A stretch of DNA of 13,666 nucleotides, taken from positions 1 to 13,666 of the forward strand of contig JAEZBX010000154.1 of NCBI GenBank assembly GCA_023412765.1. Reading direction: 5' to 3'. Both the position numbers and the translations under genes were made by a program. The notes under the pieces were generated by a model. That model saw only the letters and a list, made by a program, of their open reading frames with translations. It searched no databases and had not been told where the DNA came from. This document shows positions 7,411-13,666 of this stretch, in pieces; the first letter of the stretch is position 1, and the number at the start of each line of letters is the position of its first letter. This stretch comes from Bacteroidota bacterium. GTDB lineage: Bacteria; Bacteroidota; Bacteroidia; Cytophagales; Cyclobacteriaceae.

Positions 7411-8330
7411 AAAGGTTATTTCTATCCGTAACAGGCCTTGTGGCATGTACCGCCGCATTTTCGCAACAGGCAAACCCTTCTTTTTGGGATAACCCGGTAG
7501 ACCATCCGTTGCTTCCTGTATACCTGATAATTTCTTTCATCATAATAATCACACTACTGCTCGCAGTAGTCGGTGGGTATCTCATCGCTGTGTTAAAAAT
7601 GTTCACGGCACGCGCCGAAGAAGAGAAAGCACGCCGACTTGGAAAGGTGTATGTGCCTCAGCCTTCATGGTGGTCACGCCTTACTCAAAAATTGAATGCT
7701 TCGGTACCCGTTTCCGAGGAAAAAAATATTGAGCTTGATCATAGCTATGATGGCATAAAGGAATTGGACAACCACCTGCCGCCGTGGTGGAAATGGCTTT
7801 TTTATGGGACAATTGGCTGGTCTGTGGTTTATATAATTTTATTTCATTTATCCGAAAGCCTTCCTCTTTCCTTACAGGAATACGAAAGCGAAATAGCGCA
7901 GGCTGAAGAGCAGCAACGCATTCTTAAAGCTTCTCAGCCAGAGACACAAATAGATGAGAACGCTCTGGTGTTCACAAATGATGCCGCGTTGATTGAGAAT
8001 GGTAAAACTGTTTTTATGAATAACAATTGTGGTTCCTGTCATCGAAATGACGGCGGCGGAAACACAATCGGACCAAATTTGACTGACGATTACTGGATCC
8101 ATGGTGGTGACGTAAAAGATGTGTTTGCAACTATAAAGAATGGCGCAGTTGAAAAAGGAATGCCTGCGTGGGGAAAATCAATGAAGCCCGAAGATGTCAG
8201 GGATTTAACTTTCTTCGTCATGAGTCTGAAAGGTACTAATCCGGAAAATGCCAAGGCACCGCAGGGCGAATTATTCAAACCGCCTATTCCCCGCGACACC
8301 ATCAACGCAAGTGTATCGCTGCAAAAATAA
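7407..8330 (+). CDS. ccoP: cbb3-type cytochrome c oxidase subunit III (CcoP), single-heme form
   Basis: CcoP is the membrane-anchored c-type cytochrome that passes electrons from soluble cytochrome c to CcoO. The order here is: a signal-like N-terminus (residues 1-20, ending AFSQQ), a membrane helix (about 37-62), a basic cytoplasmic stretch, a FixP N-terminal domain containing YDGIKELDNHLPPWW (114-128) and its membrane helix (about 129-148), then one cytochrome c domain. That domain has heme motif CGSCH (208-212) and axial Met252 (GMPAW). Canonical proteobacterial CcoP carries two hemes in about 300 residues. Here the same length is reached by an extra N-terminal membrane segment plus only one heme, which I take as a lineage variant rather than damage because the frame is intact. 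The start overlaps the ccoQ stop; ccoG follows after 18 bp. Confidence 0.94.
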   Translation: MKRLFLSVTGLVACTAAFSQQANPSFWDNPVDHPLLPVYLIISFIIIITLLLAVVGGYLIAVLKMFTARAEEEKARRLGKVYVPQPSWWSRLTQKLNASVPVSEEKNIELDHSYDGIKELDNHLPPWWKWLFYGTIGWSVVYIILFHLSESLPLSLQEYESEIAQAEEQQRILKASQPETQIDENALVFTNDAALIENGKTVFMNNNCGSCHRNDGGGNTIGPNLTDDYWIHGGDVKDVFATIKNGAVEKGMPAWGKSMKPEDVRDLTFFVMSLKGTNPENAKAPQGELFKPPIPRDTINASVSLQK

Positions 8331-8348
8331 ACTTCAAAAATCGATGAT

Positions 8349-9833
8349 ATGGATGGCGTAGTGAAATTGGATATCAGGAAGGAACGGCTGCTGAAGCGCA
8401 CGGATGGTTTTATCGATGGGATTTATGATGAAGAATTTCGTGACAGCATCGCTACCGTTGATTCCGAAGGGAAACGGAGATGGATATATCCAAAAAAGCC
8501 GTCTGGAAAATTTCACAACTGGCGTATAGTGGTTACGGTAGTTTTATTGTCACTATTGTTCGCAGGACCGTTTATAAAGATCAATGGACAGCCATTCCTA
8601 TTAATGAACGTCTTTGAGCGAAAGTTCGTCATCTTCGGACAAGTGTTCTGGCCGCAGGATTTTGTTTTACTCGCGATGGTGCTCATAGCATTTTTCGTTT
8701 TTGTCATTCTTTTCACAGTAGTCTTTGGCCGCATTTGGTGCGGTTGGCTATGTCCTCAAACATTGTTTATGGAAATGGTTTTCCGCAAGATTGAATACTG
8801 GATTGAGGGTGATGCTTCCGCACAGAGAAGACTGGATAAAGCACCATTGTCATTCGACAAAATATGGAAGAAGACGCTCAAGCACTCCATCTTCATATTT
8901 ATCTCAGTGCTCATCGCTCATACGTTGATGGCCTATCTGATCGGCATTGAAGAAACGCTTGTGATTGTTTCCCAGCCTCCTACTGAAAACCTCGCAGGGT
9001 TCATCGGACTATTATCCTTTACTGGGATATTTTACGGCTTGTTTGCCAAGTTCCGCGAACAAGCATGCATAGCGGTTTGTCCTTACGGGAGATTGCAGGG
9101 TGTGCTATTGGGAAAAGAATCAATAGTGGTCGCTTACGATTGGATCAGAGGTGAGCCACGAGGACATTTGAAGAAAAAGCAACAGAGCGAAGTAAACCTG
9201 GGCGATTGCATCGACTGCAAATTGTGCGTCCACGTGTGCCCTACCGGCATTGACATCAGGAATGGAACACAATTGGAATGCGTCAATTGTACTGCGTGCA
9301 TAGATGCATGCGATGACGTGATGATCAAGATCGGTAAGCCGAAAGGACTGATCCGCTACGCTTCTATTAATAGCATCACCAATGGAGTTGTAAAATTATT
9401 TACACCCAGGGTCTGGGGTTACTCGTTAGTTCTTGTAGCATTGGTAGGACTACTAAGTTTTGCGCTTGCAACCCGCTCTGATGTTGAAACAACTGTTTTA
9501 AAAGTACCTGGGACGTTGTATCAGACTGAACCCGGGTTCGTAACGAATCTGTATAATGTTGAGTTTGTAAATAAAACTTTTGATGATATCGACGTCAGTG
9601 TTAAAGTTGAATCTCCGGATTATGCGAGTATCCAGAAAGCAGATGGAAAATCCATTGTAATTCCTGCCGGTGGTCTTCTTAAAGGTGTATACTTTATAAA
9701 GATACCTGATTCTAAGGTAACCCGCGCATCAACAACGGTGACCCTGGGCGTTTACGGAAAGGAAAAGCGCATGGAAACTTTAAAAGTGAAATTTATCGGT
9801 CCGGTCTCCCGGGCATCTGATGCAAAAAAATAA
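8349..9833 (+). CDS. ccoG: cbb3 oxidase accessory protein CcoG (FixG/RdxA), polyferredoxin
   Basis: CcoG is a membrane-bound Fe-S protein needed for cbb3 maturation, proposed to act in copper reduction and delivery to CcoN. Membrane helices lie at about 58-75, 104-127, 180-200 and 215-232. CGWLCP (131-136) and CIAVCP (240-245) are the paired NapH-like cysteine motifs. Two ferredoxin motifs follow: CIDCKLCVHVCP (287-298) and CVNCTACIDAC (311-321), each able to bind a [4Fe-4S] cluster. A further helix (about 357-374) leads to an immunoglobulin-like periplasmic domain (about 380-490) typical of FixG C-termini. The length of 494 is normal for the family. It lies between ccoP and ccoH, co-directional and closely spaced. 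Confidence 0.96.
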   Translation: MDGVVKLDIRKERLLKRTDGFIDGIYDEEFRDSIATVDSEGKRRWIYPKKPSGKFHNWRIVVTVVLLSLLFAGPFIKINGQPFLLMNVFERKFVIFGQVFWPQDFVLLAMVLIAFFVFVILFTVVFGRIWCGWLCPQTLFMEMVFRKIEYWIEGDASAQRRLDKAPLSFDKIWKKTLKHSIFIFISVLIAHTLMAYLIGIEETLVIVSQPPTENLAGFIGLLSFTGIFYGLFAKFREQACIAVCPYGRLQGVLLGKESIVVAYDWIRGEPRGHLKKKQQSEVNLGDCIDCKLCVHVCPTGIDIRNGTQLECVNCTACIDACDDVMIKIGKPKGLIRYASINSITNGVVKLFTPRVWGYSLVLVALVGLLSFALATRSDVETTVLKVPGTLYQTEPGFVTNLYNVEFVNKTFDDIDVSVKVESPDYASIQKADGKSIVIPAGGLLKGVYFIKIPDSKVTRASTTVTLGVYGKEKRMETLKVKFIGPVSRASDAKK

Positions 9834-9841
9834 AGTGTGAT

Positions 9842-10267
9842 ATGAATTGGGGTAAATGGATTATTGTGTCTTTCGTGTTATTCACCGCCTTCATAGGAAC
9901 GCTGGTTACAGTGTGCATACGCGCGGATGTAAGCCTGGTATCCAAAGATTATTATCGCGAGGAACTTGAATATCAAAAGCAGATTACCAGATTGGAAAAT
10001 ACTTCAGCACTTGCAAGTAAGCCAACTATTGTTGCTAGTCGTGGATCAATCGAAGTGACATTCGACTTTAGCGAACTTGAAAATGGTGAGCTCACCTTGT
10101 TCCGGCCATCAAATGCATCGTTAGACACGAAGTTTCCGATCAACGCGACGGCTACTCAGCTTCAACGATTTTCTACCGCAGAACTTATGGCGGGGATGTA
10201 CCGCGCACGAATGCAATGGACGGTGAAGGGGAAAGAATATTTCTACGAGCAGGTTATTTATCTGTAA
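9842..10267 (+). CDS. ccoH: FixH/CcoH family cbb3 oxidase assembly protein
   Basis: This is a 141-residue single-pass membrane protein. The N-terminal helix at about 6-26 is followed by SKDYYREELEYQKQI (34-48), the characteristic FixH segment after the membrane anchor, and then a beta-rich extracytoplasmic domain. CcoH/FixH interacts with the cbb3 complex and is required for its assembly or stability; the exact chemistry is not settled. The gene starts 8 bp after ccoG and ends one base before the next gene, so operon membership is clear. Confidence 0.9.
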   Translation: MNWGKWIIVSFVLFTAFIGTLVTVCIRADVSLVSKDYYREELEYQKQITRLENTSALASKPTIVASRGSIEVTFDFSELENGELTLFRPSNASLDTKFPINATATQLQRFSTAELMAGMYRARMQWTVKGKEYFYEQVIYL

Positions 10268-10268
10268 T

Positions 10269-10952
10269 ATGATTGTTACGGCATTGGTCATGGGATTAGC
10301 TGGAAGTTTGCACTGCATTGGCATGTGCAGCCCGCTCGCCATGGCAGTGACAAACATGAATTCCCGGGCTTTGCTTAATCGAACGGTTTACAATGCAGGT
10401 CGCATTTTTGTTTATTCCATACTTGGCGCAGTGGTAGCCTCAATCGGATATTTTATTCCATTTCTAAAATTTCAGAATCTTATTTCCATTGTGCTGGGCA
10501 TTGTACTGGTTATTTCAGGGCTCGGATTGTTGAGAGTAAATGTTCCGGCATTTTCACGGGCAGCGGGATCATTCACAGGATCGATTAAAATCTTGTTCGG
10601 TTCTTATTTAAAAAACAAAACAATAGGTTCTGTTTTTGTCCTTGGCGGATTGAACGGCCTTCTTCCCTGCGGTTTGGTTCTGATCGCCTTATCATTTTGC
10701 ATAACACTGAAGGCACCCGGTGAAGGACTGTTGTTCATGCTGCTTTTTGGTCTTGGAACTTTGCCGGCCATGCTGGGCTTCACCAGCTTTCTCCCATTTA
10801 TTTTTAAGCGTCTGAAATTGAAAATGCAATATGTGACCAATGGGTTGCTAATCACTTCGGGAATGCTTTTGATCGCACGCGTATATATGGTGAGCCTGCA
10901 CCACCAGGAATCGATTCGCCAGGGAATCGTCGATATTGTGCTTTGTCGTTGA
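10269..10952 (+). CDS. TauE/SafE-like (DsbD_2 type) membrane protein, probable metal handling for cbb3 assembly
   Basis: This is a 227-residue polytopic membrane protein with about six hydrophobic segments. It carries the two signatures of the family often annotated as sulfite exporter TauE/SafE or cytochrome biogenesis transmembrane protein: LHCIGMC at residues 14-20 and NGLLPCGL at 129-136. Such paired Cys motifs inside helices recall DsbD and copper-handling relatives. Genes of this family commonly close cbb3 operons in Bacteroidota, so a role in copper or electron supply for oxidase maturation is more likely than sulfite export; this is inference from context. It starts one base after the ccoH stop and is the last gene of the operon. 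Confidence 0.85.
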   Translation: MIVTALVMGLAGSLHCIGMCSPLAMAVTNMNSRALLNRTVYNAGRIFVYSILGAVVASIGYFIPFLKFQNLISIVLGIVLVISGLGLLRVNVPAFSRAAGSFTGSIKILFGSYLKNKTIGSVFVLGGLNGLLPCGLVLIALSFCITLKAPGEGLLFMLLFGLGTLPAMLGFTSFLPFIFKRLKLKMQYVTNGLLITSGMLLIARVYMVSLHHQESIRQGIVDIVLCR

Positions 10953-10956
10953 TCAC

Positions 10957-11026
10957 GTTATTCGTTATTCGTTATTCGTTATTCGTTATTCGTGATTCGT
11001 GATTCGTTATTCGTTATTCGTTATAC
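10957..11026. repeat. heptanucleotide tandem repeat (GTTATTC)n between convergent genes
   Basis: Ten consecutive 7-bp units occupy this stretch: five GTTATTC (10957-10991), two GTGATTC (10992-11005), two GTTATTC (11006-11019) and a terminal variant GTTATAC (11020-11026). It begins four bases after the stop of the TauE/SafE-like gene and lies in the 148-bp gap facing the response regulator. The rest of the gap shows no gene; a weak inverted repeat TTTACG/CGTAAA (11075-11098, 12-nt loop) is present but is not a convincing terminator. Confidence 0.95.
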
Positions 11027-11100
11027 CTTATACCCACACCTAAGAATCCTATTCCTTTATTCTATCTTGCAAAATTTACGGAAGGTATAGAGCGTAAACT

Positions 11101-12162
11101 CTAGCGCGCAACATTCCACCTGACAACCTTTTCAAGCTTTGCCGGTTGTAGAATTTTAATTTTTGCTCCATCTGTTTCGATCAACCCTTCATTTTTAAAA
11201 TCAGACAAGACGCGAATAACTGACTCCGCCGCAGTACCTACCATCTTTGCCAGATCATCTCTGGAAATTGCAATGGCCGATTTTGAATCTCTCAGCGTAT
11301 CGGCCTTCAGCAACGCTTCGGCTGTACGCTGTCGCACAGAGTTGTAAGCCAGGTTAAGCAGCTGTGCCTCCCGCTCTGCCACTTTCTTACATAGCAGGCT
11401 AATAAAGGTTTTTGATACATCTGGATGATTCTGGATCAGAAGCATAAAGTCATGCCTGGGAATCGTGATCAATTCCGTGTCTTGCATCGTAACGGCAGAC
11501 TCCTGGTAATTCGTATTCTCCAGAACTTCTTCGAAACCAAAAAAATCATTGGTTGAAAACAGGTTGATGATCAGTTCTTTTCCATCTGCATTCGACTTAA
11601 AAGTTTTTACGTTTCCGGACTTGATAAAGAAAACGTTTAAGGGCAAATCTCCCTCCGCGAAGACTTCTGTTTTCTTTTTCAACATTTTTACCTTCCGGTC
11701 TTTACCAAGGTCCTTGATGTTGAGCGCCGTCTGAGCATCCTTAATAAAGTTGTCAAGTCCTTCGGCGTTGCCTTCATAATGCGTCCGCTGCATTTCATGC
11801 TTCTTAAGTCTTATCTCAATGGCATTCAACAAATCAGTATCGTCGAAGGGTTTTGTAAGGTAGTCGTCGGCCCCAAGGTTCATGCCCTTGCGAATGTCAG
11901 ATTTTTCCGTTTTGGCGGTAAGAAAAATAAATGGGATCCGGGCCGTCTCGTCATTTTTGCTGAGTATGTGAAGCACTCCATAACCATCCAACTCGGGCAT
12001 CATTATGTCACAAATGATAAGATTTGGCTTCTCCCGCTGGGCTAATTCGACTCCGACCTTTCCGTTCGGTGCAGTTAACACTTGATAATTTGCAAGGGAA
12101 AGTATTTCCTCTGTGTTTTCCCGAACATCAAGGTTGTCTTCGATCAAAAGAATTTTTTTCAT
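11101..12162 (-). CDS. response regulator with receiver domain fused to a Crp/Fnr-like DNA-binding module
   Basis: Residues 1-121 form a receiver domain: acidic Glu8/Asp9, phospho-acceptor Asp52 in LIICDIMMPELDG, Thr82 and Lys104 (TKPFDD). After a linker (about 122-157) comes a cyclic-nucleotide-binding-like barrel (about 158-250) and a winged helix with SRDDLAKMVGT (300-310) and recognition helix AAESVIRVLSDFKNEGL (311-327). Glu313 and Arg317 align with the TGA-reading Glu and Arg of CRP/FNR, while Ile316 replaces FNR Ser212. Cysteines are only Cys51 and Cys258, so it has no Fe-S sensor of its own; phosphorylation by the adjacent kinase is the likely input. Functionally it would combine what rhizobia split into FixJ and FixK. 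Its ATG overlaps the kinase stop (ATGA). The boxes at 4922-4937, 4974-4989 and 13448-13461 are plausible targets. Confidence 0.93.
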   Translation of the reverse strand: MKKILLIEDNLDVRENTEEILSLANYQVLTAPNGKVGVELAQREKPNLIICDIMMPELDGYGVLHILSKNDETARIPFIFLTAKTEKSDIRKGMNLGADDYLTKPFDDTDLLNAIEIRLKKHEMQRTHYEGNAEGLDNFIKDAQTALNIKDLGKDRKVKMLKKKTEVFAEGDLPLNVFFIKSGNVKTFKSNADGKELIINLFSTNDFFGFEEVLENTNYQESAVTMQDTELITIPRHDFMLLIQNHPDVSKTFISLLCKKVAEREAQLLNLAYNSVRQRTAEALLKADTLRDSKSAIAISRDDLAKMVGTAAESVIRVLSDFKNEGLIETDGAKIKILQPAKLEKVVRWNVAR

Positions 12163-13421
12163 AAAGAATTATTTATCGGCAGTCTTACGGTAAAGGTACT
12201 CCCCTCTCCATATACACTGGAAAATGTTACCGATCCATGCAGCAATTCCACGTACCGTTTCACAATGTTTAAACCCAGGCCTGTCCCCTGCGTGTCGCCG
12301 GCATTGCTGGCCCTGAAAAAGCGATCGAACATGTGTTTAAAATCCTGTTCAGGTATCCCGATTCCTTCGTCCCGTATGTCAAATGCCACTTGGTCTTTTT
12401 CCAGGCGCGCTTCTACGTAAATGATTTTACCCGGCGATGAATACTTGCTGGCATTTGAAATCAGGTTGAAAAGTATATTTCTCAAAATACGAACGTCCGA
12501 CTTAATCTCAAGTGCCCCGGGTGTTTCTTTAATGATAATTTCCTGGTCGGCTCGAAGGGTTTCAAGCAGTTCCTCCCTGACCTCATTTAGAAATTCATTA
12601 ACGCGAATAATTTCGTTGTTTACCTCAATTTTTCCCTCCTCGAGTTTCCCCAATGATAAGAAATCATTTAAAATGGCCGTAAGGTGATTTACGGAAGACT
12701 TGATGCGTGCCACGTGTTTAGTAACCTTTTCAAGTTCACCTTTCTCTTTGTACTGATTTATCAATGAAGCCGAACTAAGCACGGCGCTTAAAGGTGTTCT
12801 GAACTCGTGCGATGCTATCGACACAAACTTCGATTTCAAATCATTAACCTCGCGTTCCCTTTCAAAAGCTTTTCGAACCTCCTCCTCTGCCTTTTTGCGC
12901 TCGCGTACTTCCTTCTCGAGTCTGCTAATCGTATCGTTTAAAGCATGTGTCCGGGCCTCTACTTTTCGCTCGAGCTCAGCGGCGTAGACCAGTAATTGCT
13001 CCTCGCTCCGCTTCAGCGCCTCCTCGGCTTTCTTTCGCTGCGAGATGTCGCTTATGAACGCCATGACCAGCAGCTGTCCTTTAACCCTTGTAAAACTCAA
13101 GCTGATCTCCACCGGAAATTCGCTTCCATCCTTCCGCAAGGCTTTCAGATCGCGGCCAAATCCCATCCTCCGTGGCTCGGGATTTCTATTGAATCCTTCA
13201 CGAAAATTAACGTGCCGGCTACGATAGCGCGCGGGTAACAATTCCTCCAGATTAACACCAGTCAAACCATCAGCCTGATAGCCGAAAATCTGTTCCGAAA
13301 CCGGATTCGCAATTACAATTCTTCCCACTTCGTCGACTATGATTATCCCTTCGGACATACTCACAAATATTTCCCTAAAGGCATCGGAATCAACAAATAG
13401 TGACGGATTGTTTCGGAGCAT
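12159..13421 (-). CDS. soluble PAS-domain sensor histidine kinase
   Basis: A 420-residue cytoplasmic kinase with no membrane segments. A PAS domain spans about 12-130, a coiled coil about 130-195 leads to a HisKA domain with phospho-acceptor His205 in SHEFRTP, and an HATPase domain follows with N box (NILFNLISNASK, 315-326), Asp351 in DEGIGIP and GTGLGL (379-384). The PAS segment contains His70 and, 20 residues later, Arg90 in GFGR; this spacing equals His200/Arg220 of the Bradyrhizobium FixL heme PAS. However, similar residues occur in many PAS kinases of unknown ligand, so heme or oxygen sensing is only possible. The kinase is translationally coupled to the REC-Crp regulator downstream. It diverges from the universal stress protein gene across 99 bp that contain box 3. 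Confidence 0.95.
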   Translation of the reverse strand: MLRNNPSLFVDSDAFREIFVSMSEGIIIVDEVGRIVIANPVSEQIFGYQADGLTGVNLEELLPARYRSRHVNFREGFNRNPEPRRMGFGRDLKALRKDGSEFPVEISLSFTRVKGQLLVMAFISDISQRKKAEEALKRSEEQLLVYAAELERKVEARTHALNDTISRLEKEVRERKKAEEEVRKAFEREREVNDLKSKFVSIASHEFRTPLSAVLSSASLINQYKEKGELEKVTKHVARIKSSVNHLTAILNDFLSLGKLEEGKIEVNNEIIRVNEFLNEVREELLETLRADQEIIIKETPGALEIKSDVRILRNILFNLISNASKYSSPGKIIYVEARLEKDQVAFDIRDEGIGIPEQDFKHMFDRFFRASNAGDTQGTGLGLNIVKRYVELLHGSVTFSSVYGEGSTFTVRLPINNSL

Positions 13422-13447
13422 GCCTGTAATATAACGTACTCCGGTTC

Positions 13448-13461
13448 ATGATAAAAATCAT
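13448..13461. promoter_or_regulatory. FNR/Crp-type operator palindrome, box 3 (kinase/usp intergenic)
   Basis: ATGATAAAAATCAT is a perfect inverted repeat with 5-bp arms and spacer AAAA. Its TGATAAAAATCA core is identical to box 2 upstream of ccoNO. It lies in the 99-bp region between the divergent kinase and usp starts. Relative to a promoter-like element at 13482-13489 its centre is 31 bp upstream, as for class II FNR-type activation of usp. It is too close to the annotated kinase start (about 27 bp from the ATG) for class II activation in that direction, so on that side it might act as a repressor site. Confidence 0.65.
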
Positions 13462-13481
13462 TTTTTCTGCTGACTAAAATT

Positions 13482-13489
13482 TGTGTTTG
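13482..13489 (+). promoter_or_regulatory. possible -7 promoter element for usp
   Basis: TGTGTTTG matches TAnnTTTG at 7 of 8 positions and would give a start near 13493, leaving a leader of about 28 nt. A second near match, TAAAATTTG (13475-13483), has one extra spacer base. Neither is strong alone; the spacing to box 3 is what makes them worth noting. Confidence 0.3.
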
Positions 13490-13520
13490 TCGGGCATCGA
13501 GGGCTTACGTTTGGTATTCT

Positions 13521-13666
13521 ATGATTGTGGATAAAGTACAGGGAACAATCTTATGCGTCATTGATTTTTCCGATTCGTCGAAAAAGACCTTGCAGTGGGC
13601 TATCGATAACGCATCCAAATCCCGGTCGCACCTAACCATTTTGTATCCTTATAGATTGAAGAAACC
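13521..13666 (+). CDS. universal stress protein (UspA family), N-terminal fragment cut by window edge
   Basis: The frame opens with MIVDKVQGTILCVIDFSDSS and continues SKKTLQWAIDNA and HLTILYPYRL to the window end, about 48 codons. ILCVIDFSDSS followed by an amphipathic helix and a second beta strand (HLTILYPY) is the N-terminal signature of the UspA fold: strand 1 with its Asp, helix 1, strand 2. The ATP-binding GxxG(9)GS motif would lie beyond the window, so nucleotide binding cannot be judged. It diverges from the kinase gene, with box 3 between. Usp genes are known members of anaerobic ANR/FNR-type regulons in other bacteria, which fits. The ATG at 13521 is the first in frame; no Shine-Dalgarno is visible. 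Confidence 0.85.
   Translation, partial: MIVDKVQGTILCVIDFSDSSKKTLQWAIDNASKSRSHLTILYPYRLKK

Noticed and set aside
10957..11026. CRISPR array or phase-variable coding repeat.
   Set aside because: Units are 7 bp with no spacers, and the array lies after a stop codon in a gap without an open frame that depends on it.
11075..11098. Inverted repeat TTTACG/CGTAAA as a terminator for the convergent genes.
   Set aside because: The stem is only 6 bp with a 12-nt loop, AT-rich, and has no following T tract.

Overview
The window looks like chromosomal DNA of a Bacteroidota bacterium, probably of the Cytophagales type (inference, not tested by phylogeny). The reasons are a fused cbb3 oxidase subunit CcoN-CcoO, a CcoP with a single heme motif, a response regulator with a Crp/Fnr-type output domain, near absence of Shine-Dalgarno sequences, and promoter-like TAnnTTTG elements. 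It is densely coded, with no gene-free stretch over 300 bases. The three largest gaps are 4886-5064, 10953-11100 and 13422-13520.

Left arm (1-4885, minus strand). Read in the direction of transcription: an Fe-S/nitrosative damage repair protein (ScdA/RIC), a compact B12-dependent class II ribonucleotide reductase (NrdJ), a Crp/Fnr-family regulator, quinolinate synthase (NadA) and L-aspartate oxidase (NadB, cut by the window edge). Gaps are about 1-33 bp, so one transcript is plausible.

Middle (5065-10952, plus strand). This is a cbb3-type high-affinity cytochrome oxidase operon: ccoNO (fused), ccoQ, ccoP, ccoG, ccoH and a TauE/SafE-like membrane protein with Cys/His motifs. ccoI and ccoS are not in this window. 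A convergent gap follows, containing a heptanucleotide tandem repeat.

Right arm (11101-13666). A minus-strand two-component pair overlaps by ATGA: a soluble PAS histidine kinase and a response regulator in which a receiver domain is fused to a Crp/Fnr-like DNA-binding domain. A universal stress protein gene diverges from it and runs off the window.

The three blocks look like one low-oxygen adaptation island. The main unannotated signal is a set of three palindromes of the form TGAT-N4-ATCA (the FNR/FixK/DNR-type box). Two lie in the divergent scdA/ccoNO promoter region and one in the divergent kinase/usp promoter region. A read-through of the whole window found only one other match, inside scdA. 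The window also encodes two Crp/Fnr-type DNA-binding proteins, neither with the cysteines of an Fe-S FNR, so the local model is kinase to REC-Crp regulator (or the stand-alone Crp protein) to these boxes. That wiring is inference; the palindromes and domain architectures are read directly.
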